A DNA stretch of 8,719 bases from Thermoplasmatota archaeon (GTDB lineage Archaea; Thermoplasmatota; Thermoplasmata; UBA10834), in contig JAJISI010000050.1 in NCBI GenBank assembly GCA_022848805.1, forward strand, positions 1 to 8,719. Reading direction: 5' to 3'. Below, in pieces: positions 1 to 7,098 of this stretch; position 1 is the first letter of the stretch, and each line of letters opens with the position of its first letter. The notes under the pieces were generated by a model. The model saw nothing but the letters and a program-made list of their open reading frames with translations. It was not told the origin of the DNA and did not search any database. Both the position numbers and the translations under genes were made by a program.

Positions 1-408
1 GAAGACCGTTTTGCTCTGCACGGTCACGACTTTGGTCACGGAGCCGCCTCTGCTGAAGATCTCCACATGCAGGATGCCTGCCTTGGCTTCCATCGTGGCC
101 ACCGTCTTGCCGTCCTTGAGTGGGATCTTGCCGTCTTTTGCCAAGACGAAGAAAGTTCCGATCGTCGGATGTCCAGCGTATGGTATCTCCGCGTCCGGTG
201 TGAATATCCTCACCCGTGCATCCGCCGATGACCCCCGGCTCGCAGGAAGGACGAAGGTCGATTCGGACAGGTTCATCTCCTTCGCCAGGAGCTGCATGTC
301 TTTCGCCGTGAGGCCTCTCGCATCTGGGAACACCGCGAGAGGATTGCCCTGGAAAGCCCTCTTAGCGAACACGTCGACCCAAACGTAGTCGCATTGCTTC
401 GTCGCCAT
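1..408 (-). CDS. PhzF-family isomerase, N-terminal part (cut by window edge)
   Basis: Translating the minus strand from the ATG at 408-406 gives 136 residues that run off the window at base 1. The family (PhzF/YddE, diaminopimelate-epimerase fold) includes the isomerase of phenazine synthesis and many cytosolic members of unknown substrate. Visible family marks are GNPLAV at residues 21-26, the NLSES segment at 46-50 whose Glu49 matches the catalytic glutamate of PhzF, and FTPDAEIPYAGHPTIG at 69-84. The first half of a roughly 280-residue protein is present. No Shine-Dalgarno site precedes the ATG, but a TATA-like element sits about 26 bases upstream, which fits a leaderless mRNA. No phenazine genes are in view, so the substrate is unknown. 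The family call is secure; the reaction is not. Confidence 0.93.
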   Translation of the reverse strand, partial: MATKQCDYVWVDVFAKRAFQGNPLAVFPDARGLTAKDMQLLAKEMNLSESTFVLPASRGSSADARVRIFTPDAEIPYAGHPTIGTFFVLAKDGKIPLKDGKTVATMEAKAGILHVEIFSRGGSVTKVVTVQSKTVF

Positions 409-430
409 CGGACCGTGATTTCGCTCTCTG

Positions 431-438
431 CATTTAAC
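431..438 (-). promoter_or_regulatory. TATA-like element for the PhzF gene
   Basis: The minus strand reads GTTAAATG here. Its centre lies about 26 bases upstream of the PhzF ATG at 408, so the expected transcription start falls on or next to the start codon. Together with the missing ribosome binding site this suggests a leaderless transcript. It is a single short AT element in a GC-rich region, so it is plausible but unproven. Confidence 0.45.
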
Positions 439-576
439 AACATTGTATGGAGTCACGAAGGCGCCCTCTCCGACAACATTGGGGATTCCATGGTTGCCGT
501 GCGACTGGGTCGGTCCGAATCGCCCCTGTTTCCCTTCGGCAAGTATTCCCAGGGACCCTCGGGGCGACAATAAGAG

Positions 577-583
577 TTATATA
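577..583 (+). promoter_or_regulatory. TATA box for the surface-protein gene
   Basis: TTATATA lies in otherwise GC-rich DNA and is preceded by the purine-rich stretch AATAAGAG, which could act as a BRE. Transcription would start about 26 bases downstream, near 606. That leaves a leader of about 60 bases with a ribosome binding site before the ATG at 667. Nothing else recognisable was seen in the 258-bp divergent gap from 409 to 666. Confidence 0.55.
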
Positions 584-652
584 CGCGCGGACGACCTATT
601 GCCCTCAGCCAGTCGGTCCTTCCCCCAGGGCAGAGCTGGTTTAGATTGCTAG

Positions 653-660
653 AAGGAGAG
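653..660 (+). promoter_or_regulatory. Ribosome binding site that decides the start at 667
   Basis: AAGGAGAG is a good match to the 16S rRNA 3' end and ends six bases before the ATG at 667. An in-frame TTG at 646 would add seven residues but lies upstream of, and overlaps the translation of, this site. The ATG at 667 is therefore preferred. Confidence 0.75.
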
Positions 661-666
661 ACTTCT

Positions 667-3600
667 ATGGTCGTGGTTGAGAATCTTTTGAAGAGAAGCA
701 TCGCAGTACTGATTGCCGTGTCCATGTTGGTGGGTTTGCTGGTCGTCGTTTCAGATGACGCGGCCGCACTTCCCTCTGACGCGTGGATCACGGGGAATGT
801 GACCGACGGCGTGGACCCGGTTCCCAACGCGTACGTGAAGGTGATGATGTTCGTGGCAGATGGTCTTGGCATCAACTACACGTTCACTGACGTTGATGGA
901 GACTACCAAATCGGTGTGCCTGGAGGGTTCGACTATGTCATGTTCGTCGCGAACGGCAGCTACTACATGAACATGCAGCCAGTGTCGATCATGCCCGGCG
1001 AGACCATGGAGATCAACTTCACGCTTGAGGAGATTACCGACCCGACCGACGTCACCATAAAAGGCTGGGCGAAGGACGAGTTCGGGACGGCCATCACGGA
1101 GGGCCATGTTCTGGGTATAGTCAACGATCCTATGGGTGGCGACACTCCACACTATGCTAACATGACCACCCCTGCGGGTGATGGATACTTCGAGGTCAAT
1201 GTCATCGCGGGTCCTAACGGTGGCGGAGCCGTCCTGATGGATTACCCCGGATACTCGATGATCGAGAATGATACGGAGGATCCGCTGGTCGGCGGCGAGA
1301 CCTACTGGTTCAACATAACGGTTGAGCCGGAGCCTTCGATCGATGACGCTAGACTCTTCGGCTATGTCACCGATTTCGACACGGGTCTGCCGTTGGAGAA
1401 CGTCATGGTGTCTGTCGAGATTGAGAATTCCTACTTGAGTGATCGCTACTCGAACTACACGTTCACGGACTCCGATGGCAACTACGAGTTGAATGTCACT
1501 AACGGTTCCGCGAGGCTGACTTTCACGAAGGGCGGGTACATGATGAAGATGTACGAAAACCTGGAAGTGCTCCCGAGCGACGCCTTGCAGTACGACGAGG
1601 CGCTCGTCGCTACGACATGCTTCATCAAGGGGAATGTGACGGACCTGTCATCCGACGACCCGCTTGTGTTCGCGAACCTATTCATGATGGATGGCGAGGG
1701 GAACTACTCGTCGACTATCACAAACGCAACCGGCTATTTCGAGCTCGGATGCATTGACAGCATAGAAATAATGGCCGCAGCGCAGATGGAGGGATACTCC
1801 ATGAACTGGACCGAAGTCACCCTCGCTCCAGGCGAGGTGTTGTGGCACGACTTCGGCCTTTGGCCCGCATCGTCTTGGATCGATGGCTATGTGACTGATG
1901 GTTTCTCAACCGACCCGATCGAGGACGCCTGGGTCGATGTCGACTCGTCGCTGTTCAACGATTGGACGAACACCAACGAAACCGGATACTACAATATATC
2001 GGTCGTCCCGGGCGACTACACAGTCCGTGTGAACGCAGACGGCTACAGAACGAACGAATCGACGGTTGATGTCCCGGACGAGACCGCTGTCACGCACAGT
2101 GTGGAACTTCTTCCCTGGGATCTTCCAGAGACCTGTAGACTGTACGGTTGGGTCAATGAGACTCTAGGGTCAGGGATCGAAGGCGCGCATGTCGAGATCC
2201 AATTGAGCGACCGTTCCTACTACAACGGGACCTCGACGGATTCGGCCGGTTACTACGAGATGTCCGTACCTCCGCTCGAGCTGATGTACGGTATAACCGC
2301 AGGGCAGCACTCCGCCGACTACGGGACACACGACTTCGAGGGTCTATCGGAGGAGAGGCTGGACTTCCTGTTGGATCAGGACCTCTACAATCCGAACCTG
2401 ACTTACTCGCAGGACCCAGTGGACAACATAACCTGGTTCAATCCGACCGTGATCGACGCTGAGATGGAGGACCAGAACCTCGAGAGCTTCTCACTGACCC
2501 AGTATATGTTCTGGAAAGTCGAGGGAACATGGGAGTACTACTACGCGATCGATTCAATGACGACCTCGTTCAATCCGTTCAATCCCTCTGACGACATCGC
2601 GTATACTCAGATAGGCGACAACTACACGATCCACGAGGAGTGGGACGCGACTGCCGGTGCGGGTTGGCTGAGCGATGGAGTCAAGGACTTGTACGTCCTG
2701 GTTTACGAGCAGTGGTGGGGTCCTGAGATGGTGTACGCTCTCAGGGGCAACTATACTAGCAGCACGATAATCGACCCGGTTGAATGCACGGCCATCTTCG
2801 ACTCTGATTCCGGCGAGATCGACATGTTCTGGTTGGATGAAGGCTATGACGATGTCTACCCAGATGACGACCCTGCGGCGTTGTTCGAGCCGCTTGTCAT
2901 GCCGATCAAGTTCGACGTCGAAGACTGGACGATCTTGGACCACAGCGCCTGGACCTTGGGCGCGGGAGAGATGGACGCCGCGACCCTTACCTTCCAGGCG
3001 GACCCGATCGTTCCCAGCGGGGACTACAAGACCGTGTTCAGCGTGGGCGACTTCGGTTGGCAGGGTAACGGCCGGATAACCAACTTTACTGTGGACAACG
3101 ACCCGCCGGTCGCTGATATTGGAGGGGATTGGTCCTCGCCTGTGAACACGACCGTGGAGCTCAACGGGGCGGAATCGGACGACAACGTGGGCATCGTCAG
3201 CTTCGTATGGGACTTCGTCTATGACGGAACACCTGTTCAATACACGACAGAAGTCGCCGGGCACGAGTTCACCGAGCTGGGAATTTATGTTCTGACGTTG
3301 ACGGTGACCGATGGCGCAGGCCATGTCAGCACTGACACGGCGAACCTGACGATCACCCCGGACGCACCTCCCGTGGCGGACCCCGGACCCGACATGATTG
3401 TCGATGAGGACACTGTCGCGGTGTTCGATGGCAGCGCCTCGACGGACGATAATAAGGATATCATCGAAAACTACACTTGGACGATTGTCGAGTTGTCGGT
3501 GGAGATGTACGGCGTGTCACCGGAGTTCACATTCGACACACCTGGTTTGTACACTGTGGAGCTCGTCGTGAACGACACGATAGGGCAGCTGTCGTCTCCG

Positions 3601-4611
3601 GGATCCATGACCGTCACCGTAGAGGATGTGACCGACCCGACTGCCATCGCCGGGCTGGACATGTCAGTGCCATCCGATTCGATAGTGACTCTGAACGGGT
3701 CATTGTCCTCGGACAACGTCGGTGTCGTCATCTTCAACTGGACGTTTACGGATGACGGCTCTCAGGTTTCTCTCATCGGTGAGGCTGTGGATTACGCCTT
3801 CACTACTGTCGGCATCATCGTCGTGACACTCACCGTCGAGGATGCAGCAGGCAACAATGCCACCGACGAGTTGATGGTAACGGTGCTCGACGCGACCGAT
3901 CCAGTGGCTGACGCGGGACCTGACCAGATCGTTGAAGCGGGCGAAGAGGTGACCTTTGACGGGACCGAATCCTCTGACAACGTGCTCGTTGTCAGCTGGA
4001 CCTGGACGTTCGTGGACGATGGCGACGATGTCACCCGCACGGGTGAATCCGCGACATACACCTTCGACAACTCAGGTGAATTCGTCGTCACGCTGACCGT
4101 AGAGGACGCCGCGGGCAACTCGGATGAGGACGAAGTGACCATAAGGGTCAACTCGCCACCAGTCGCCGATGCGGGCGTTGCGATCGCAGCCACGGCTGGC
4201 GAAGAGGTGACCTTCGATGGCTCCGACTCCAGCGACGACATCGGGGTCGAGAACTACACCTGGACGTTCGCATACGACGGCGAAGTCGAGACGCTGTACG
4301 GCGTTGCTCCGTCGTTCACCTTCGAGATTGCGGATAACTACACGGTTACTCTGGTCGTCGAGGACGCATCCGGCCTCACGGACACGGATACCGTCGTGGT
4401 CAATGTCGAAGAGGACGATGGCATAGCTGAGGATGAGAGCTTCCTGGAGGAGTACTGGTGGCTGCTCTTGGTGATCGGAGTGGTCGTCGCGGGAGCCGCT
4501 GCGGCTGCCGCCGTGATGAAGTCAAAGAAGGGCGCCAAGGGAGGATCGTCGACACCGCCTCCGGAGGAGTCTGAAGAGCTTCCACCGCCGCCGAATGACG
4601 GGGAACTGTAG
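667..4611 (+). CDS. Large membrane-anchored surface protein with carboxypeptidase-regulatory-like and PKD repeats
   Basis: This 1314-residue protein is probably exported and anchored at the cell surface. Residues 1-35 form a signal sequence (KR at 9-10, hydrophobic core 11-28, AAA at 32-34). Six carboxypeptidase-regulatory-like (CarboxypepD_reg/Cna-B type) repeats follow, starting near 40, 130, 228, 316, 401 and 488, with the recurring pattern G-x-V-T-D ... T-D-x-x-G-x-Y. Residues 572-811 match no family I recognise; they are rich in Trp, Tyr and Asp and contain an acidic stretch at 724-736. Five PKD domains start near 812, 900, 989, 1076 and 1162, each with a PPVADAG-like start and a YTVTLTVEDAAG-like end. 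A membrane helix spans about 1263-1285, followed by KSKK and a Pro/Glu-rich cytoplasmic tail. I count about 33 N-glycosylation sequons by eye. It is non-enzymatic as far as I can see, and adhesion or an envelope role is inference. It is monocistronic, with its own TATA box and ribosome binding site. Confidence 0.9.
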   Translation: MVVVENLLKRSIAVLIAVSMLVGLLVVVSDDAAALPSDAWITGNVTDGVDPVPNAYVKVMMFVADGLGINYTFTDVDGDYQIGVPGGFDYVMFVANGSYYMNMQPVSIMPGETMEINFTLEEITDPTDVTIKGWAKDEFGTAITEGHVLGIVNDPMGGDTPHYANMTTPAGDGYFEVNVIAGPNGGGAVLMDYPGYSMIENDTEDPLVGGETYWFNITVEPEPSIDDARLFGYVTDFDTGLPLENVMVSVEIENSYLSDRYSNYTFTDSDGNYELNVTNGSARLTFTKGGYMMKMYENLEVLPSDALQYDEALVATTCFIKGNVTDLSSDDPLVFANLFMMDGEGNYSSTITNATGYFELGCIDSIEIMAAAQMEGYSMNWTEVTLAPGEVLWHDFGLWPASSWIDGYVTDGFSTDPIEDAWVDVDSSLFNDWTNTNETGYYNISVVPGDYTVRVNADGYRTNESTVDVPDETAVTHSVELLPWDLPETCRLYGWVNETLGSGIEGAHVEIQLSDRSYYNGTSTDSAGYYEMSVPPLELMYGITAGQHSADYGTHDFEGLSEERLDFLLDQDLYNPNLTYSQDPVDNITWFNPTVIDAEMEDQNLESFSLTQYMFWKVEGTWEYYYAIDSMTTSFNPFNPSDDIAYTQIGDNYTIHEEWDATAGAGWLSDGVKDLYVLVYEQWWGPEMVYALRGNYTSSTIIDPVECTAIFDSDSGEIDMFWLDEGYDDVYPDDDPAALFEPLVMPIKFDVEDWTILDHSAWTLGAGEMDAATLTFQADPIVPSGDYKTVFSVGDFGWQGNGRITNFTVDNDPPVADIGGDWSSPVNTTVELNGAESDDNVGIVSFVWDFVYDGTPVQYTTEVAGHEFTELGIYVLTLTVTDGAGHVSTDTANLTITPDAPPVADPGPDMIVDEDTVAVFDGSASTDDNKDIIENYTWTIVELSVEMYGVSPEFTFDTPGLYTVELVVNDTIGQLSSPGSMTVTVEDVTDPTAIAGLDMSVPSDSIVTLNGSLSSDNVGVVIFNWTFTDDGSQVSLIGEAVDYAFTTVGIIVVTLTVEDAAGNNATDELMVTVLDATDPVADAGPDQIVEAGEEVTFDGTESSDNVLVVSWTWTFVDDGDDVTRTGESATYTFDNSGEFVVTLTVEDAAGNSDEDEVTIRVNSPPVADAGVAIAATAGEEVTFDGSDSSDDIGVENYTWTFAYDGEVETLYGVAPSFTFEIADNYTVTLVVEDASGLTDTDTVVVNVEEDDGIAEDESFLEEYWWLLLVIGVVVAGAAAAAAVMKSKKGAKGGSSTPPPEESEELPPPPNDGEL
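2380..3096 (+). other. Unrecognised central region of the surface protein (residues ~572-810)
   Basis: This segment lies between the sixth carboxypeptidase-regulatory-like repeat and the first PKD domain. It lacks the repeat signature of either neighbour. It is aromatic-rich (TWEYYYAID, YEQWWGPEM, DMFWLDEG) and ends in a strand-like ITNFTVDND that leads into PKD1. The acidic run DEGYDDVYPDDDP could bind calcium, but that is only a guess. It may be a ligand-binding or degenerate beta-sandwich domain. Confidence 0.5.
3100..4413 (+). repeat. Five tandem PKD-domain repeats within the surface-protein gene
   Basis: Five units of about 86-88 codons each encode PKD folds. Units 4 and 5 share AGEEVTFDG near their starts, and units 3 and 4 share VTLTVEDAAGN near their ends. 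The DNA of the shared stretches differs mostly at third positions (around 3940-3963 against 4198-4222, and around 3838 against 4103). This points to duplication followed by long synonymous drift rather than very recent copying. Confidence 0.85.
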
Positions 4612-4626
4612 AGTCCCCAAGTCAGC

Positions 4627-4669
4627 AAACCCGAACAAACCTCTTATCTCATTTTCATTTCACGGGTTT
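4627..4669. terminator. Possible bidirectional terminator between convergent genes
   Basis: AAACCCG at 4627-4633 and CGGGTTT at 4663-4669 form a 7-bp inverted repeat around a 29-base AT-rich loop. The loop carries the T-rich stretch CATTTTCATTT on the plus strand. It fills the 57-bp gap between the ends of the surface-protein gene and cbiO. The loop is long and the stem short, so T-rich termination of the plus-strand transcript may matter more than the hairpin. Confidence 0.35.
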
Positions 4670-5541
4670 CAGTCCCTGCGCTGAAACGAATCCCGCATCA
4701 GCTGTGTCAGGTCTTCTATCGTCAGCGGCTTGTTCCCTTCTGCGGATTCGAGTCCCATGCTCTTGAATATCCTTGCCACGGTCGGTAGCTGCAGACCAGC
4801 CGACGTCAGGAGCGCCTCGTTGTACAGCACGTCCTCCGGCGTTCCCTCGGCGATTATCCCGCCGTCTTTGACGATGCATACCCTGTCCGCGAGGCGAGCC
4901 GCCATGTCGATGTCGTGGAGCGCTATCACCACGCTGATCCCGTGTTCCGTCCTGAGCGATTTCAGTAGATGCTCTATCTTCCGAGCATTCGATGGGTCCA
5001 GGTCTCCCGTCGGCTCGTCGACGACCAGTATCTTCGGATCCATCGCCAGGACTCCGGCGATGGCTACCAGCCGTTTCTGCCCGCCGCTGAGGTTGTGCGG
5101 TATCTTCCCCGTGTCGGAGATTCCGACTACCCCGAGCGCCCGCTCCGCCCGCTCCTTCGCCTCTTCTACGCTGAGACCGAGGTTGAGCGGCCCGAACATG
5201 ACGTCGTCCATGACCGTCGGCGAGAACAGTTGAGAGTCCGCATCCTGGAAGACCAGGCCGACTACCCTCCTCACTGAAGACAGGTTGCTCTTGTCGACAT
5301 CCTTGCCGAACACCCTTATCCTCCCGACATCGGGAACCATCAGGCCGTTCAGGTGTTCGAGGAGGGTGGACTTGCCTGAGCCATTGGGCCCGCACAAGGC
5401 GACGATCTCCTTGGGATACACGCTGAAGCACATGTCGTGGATGCCTTTGGTCCCATCGGGGTACGTGTGCGTGGCGCAGTCCACGTGGATGATCGCATTC
5501 CCGTCGTCGTGACATACCTCGCAACGTTCCTTCGCCGCCAC
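4669..5541 (-). CDS. cbiO: CbiO-type cobalt/nickel ECF transporter ATPase
   Basis: This 290-residue ABC ATPase powers the CbiMQO transporter from the cytoplasmic face. It shows the A-loop YPDGT (27-31), Walker A GPNGSGKST (51-59), Q-loop Gln99 in VFQDADSQLF, signature LSGGQ (151-155), Walker B ILVVDE (171-176) and switch His209 in ALHD, so it should be active. The GTG at 5541 is chosen as the start because GGTGAT and a G-rich stretch lie just upstream; the open frame reaches 5682, but that part overlaps cbiQ. With this start the protein carries about 14 extra residues before the usual first strand. Cys7, Cys10, Cys22 and His25 then form a CX2C-X11-CX2H pattern, which I do not know from CbiO. 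It lies 4 bases downstream of cbiQ and is the last gene of the operon. Confidence 0.95.
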   Translation of the reverse strand: MAAKERCEVCHDDGNAIIHVDCATHTYPDGTKGIHDMCFSVYPKEIVALCGPNGSGKSTLLEHLNGLMVPDVGRIRVFGKDVDKSNLSSVRRVVGLVFQDADSQLFSPTVMDDVMFGPLNLGLSVEEAKERAERALGVVGISDTGKIPHNLSGGQKRLVAIAGVLAMDPKILVVDEPTGDLDPSNARKIEHLLKSLRTEHGISVVIALHDIDMAARLADRVCIVKDGGIIAEGTPEDVLYNEALLTSAGLQLPTVARIFKSMGLESAEGNKPLTIEDLTQLMRDSFQRRD

Positions 5542-5544
5542 CTT

Positions 5545-5558
5545 ATCACCCCCCCTCC
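5545..5558 (-). promoter_or_regulatory. Ribosome binding site of cbiO, overlapping the end of cbiQ
   Basis: The minus strand reads GGAGGGGGGTGAT, which includes GGTGAT, the complement of the 16S rRNA tail. It ends three bases before the GTG start at 5541, and its G-rich part lies at a normal distance. It overlaps the last codons and stop of cbiQ (TGA at 5548-5546), so the two genes are probably translationally coupled. This supports the short start over the longer open frame. Confidence 0.65.
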
Positions 5559-6376
5559 ATCCCGGAATACCGCGAGACAAGAGCCAATACGAGGAAGACG
5601 GTGAGAGCGCCGACGACCGCGATTTCCCGCGGTCGCGGAGCGGAGACTCGCTCAACGATGGGGAAGTCGCCTGTGAAGCCACGCGCCTCCATCGCCTTCG
5701 ATACTCGGTCCGCTCTGTCGAACGCGTGTATGAACGCGTGGGCGAATATGCCGGCGAACATCTTCGTCTGCTTGAGCATTCCTCTCACCATGTTGCCGTT
5801 CTTGGAATGGACCGCGTCGAGCAGGTCCGTGATCTCGTCGCTCGTGACATAGAGGAATCTGTAGGTCAGTAGGAACATAGTGGCAAGCGGTCCGGGCATC
5901 AATCGACGGGCGATGTAAACGACATGTTTGTAGCTGATGGTCATGAACACTGCCAGCGAGAAGGTTACTACGGCGAGGGCTCGGACGACCAGCTTAGCCA
6001 TTAGAATCAGGCCGTTATCAGTTACTGCGATGACCAGAGTGCCAATCGTCAAGCGCGCGATCTCCGTGCCTGGCTCGGTGAACACGAACATGATGACGAG
6101 CGTGAGCACGAAGACCAGCGGGAGGAAGTACCATCCGACGAGGAGCTTCAGCGGGAGCTTTGCAGCCGCGTAGAATCCGAGCGCGAAGACGTATATGACT
6201 GCCAGTAAGAGGAAGTCCATGACGACCGTTACAAGTGCGACGATGAAGAACAGCATGGCAGCCTTCGTCCACGGGTTCACTCTGTGGATGATGCTGTCTG
6301 TCTTCTCAGCGTAGTGAGTGATCAACCGGATGTCAGGGACATGCTTCGTGTACGATCTCCTCGACGTGTCCGTCAA
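5546..6376 (-). CDS. cbiQ: CbiQ/EcfT-type coupling membrane protein of the cobalt transporter
   Basis: This 276-residue protein is the transmembrane coupling subunit that links the ATPase to the substrate-binding membrane protein. Hydrophobic segments lie at about 39-70, 79-99, 111-146 and 252-269, and the cytoplasmic helical region at 180-235 carries the EcfT coupling motif EARGFTG (ARG at 231-233). The usual first Arg-rich coupling motif is not evident; the corresponding stretch reads LLDAVHSKNG (185-194). The family start resembles HLIDRYA, matching LITHYAEKTD at 18-27, so about 17 residues precede the usual beginning. The TTG at 6376 overlaps the cbiM stop (TTGA) and has G-rich bases directly against it, so the TTG at 6325 is an alternative start. 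Gene order, 4-bp overlap and strand place it in one operon with cbiM and cbiO. Confidence 0.93.
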   Translation of the reverse strand: MTDTSRRSYTKHVPDIRLITHYAEKTDSIIHRVNPWTKAAMLFFIVALVTVVMDFLLLAVIYVFALGFYAAAKLPLKLLVGWYFLPLVFVLTLVIMFVFTEPGTEIARLTIGTLVIAVTDNGLILMAKLVVRALAVVTFSLAVFMTISYKHVVYIARRLMPGPLATMFLLTYRFLYVTSDEITDLLDAVHSKNGNMVRGMLKQTKMFAGIFAHAFIHAFDRADRVSKAMEARGFTGDFPIVERVSAPRPREIAVVGALTVFLVLALVSRYSGMEGG

Positions 6377-7071
6377 CCCCCTTTCTTATGCGCGTCCTCG
6401 TCCGGAGGCCGTTTCTCTCGGCTGCGTTCGATCTCTTCGAGCAGGTCGGGTTTGATCCGCCCTATGAACGATACGATGTATCCTGTCAAGCCCCCCTCTA
6501 TCAACCCGACCCCGATGTTCATAGCCGCTATGAGCCACAGGTTGTGCGCAGTCTCCTCTTCGTCGAGGTGCGAATCCTGGATTCCGGCCACGGCGATGAT
6601 GGCGACGACCATGAGTGCGCTAATCGTGAGCGCGAGGGCAGCGGCGGAGAACCCCGAGGCGAACCTGTTCAGGTTGACCCGCGTTCTGAAAGTTCTGTAG
6701 ATGTAATACCCGATAAGCACCTCGGATAGATTGACCACCGTGTTGACGCCTATGACGCCCCAACCGCCGTGGCCTACAGCTGCGCTGAACAGGTTGATTA
6801 TCAGAACGGCGAGCGACCCAAGTGCGGGCCCTGCTAGAATGCCTATGAGCGGTGTGAGGTTCAGATGCAGCCCGCCGAACACCGGTATGGTCACCATGAA
6901 GGCGGCGATGCCAACCGACGCGCACATGGCTGCGACCGTCATCTTCCTGGTGGATACACGCTCCCGCTTGAGGGACCACATCGCAACGCCTATCAGGGCC
7001 GCAGCTACAGCCCACCAGAAGATAACCCATATCGGTGAGAGCGCACCATCCTCCAGATGTATGTGTGCCAT
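6373..7071 (-). CDS. cbiM: CbiM-type substrate-specific membrane protein for cobalt/nickel
   Basis: This 232-residue membrane protein is the metal-binding S component of the ECF transporter. It has hydrophobic segments at about 13-33, 44-65, 73-98, 105-126, 140-164 and 178-205. Family marks are the N-terminal HLEDGALSP (5-13), GGLHLN with His69 near the position of the metal-binding His67 of NikM, GHGGWGVIGVN (100-110) and IEGGLTGYIV (191-200). In described CbiM/NikM proteins the metal is held by the N-terminal amine and His2. Here the protein begins MAHIH, so the aligned histidine is His5 and three residues are added, with His3 as an alternative ligand after Met removal. No CbiN gene follows. 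The ATG at 7071 is supported by TATA-like repeats upstream. It is the first gene of the operon. Cobalt rather than nickel is assumed from family naming. Confidence 0.92.
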   Translation of the reverse strand: MAHIHLEDGALSPIWVIFWWAVAAALIGVAMWSLKRERVSTRKMTVAAMCASVGIAAFMVTIPVFGGLHLNLTPLIGILAGPALGSLAVLIINLFSAAVGHGGWGVIGVNTVVNLSEVLIGYYIYRTFRTRVNLNRFASGFSAAALALTISALMVVAIIAVAGIQDSHLDEEETAHNLWLIAAMNIGVGLIEGGLTGYIVSFIGRIKPDLLEEIERSREKRPPDEDAHKKGG

Positions 7072-7098
7072 CTATCCCGGGCAATCACCGGCATCACA

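Noticed and set aside
509..619. Repeated GTCGGTCC at 509-516 and 612-619 in the divergent gap.
   Set aside because: Two 8-bp GC-rich copies 103 bp apart with different flanks can arise by chance; no further copies or symmetry support an operator.
439..652. Small overlapping open frames in the gap between the PhzF gene and the surface-protein gene.
   Set aside because: They overlap each other and the promoter, have no ribosome binding sites and show no recognisable protein features.
2554..3324. A 256-codon open frame antisense to the surface-protein gene.
   Set aside because: It is a shadow of a GC-rich coding strand: Arg/Val/His-rich, with no domain signature, no promoter or ribosome binding site.
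5542..5682. N-terminal extension of cbiO up to 5682.
   Set aside because: It would lie inside the conserved end of cbiQ, its sequence is low-complexity Ser/Arg, and a good ribosome binding site precedes the GTG at 5541.
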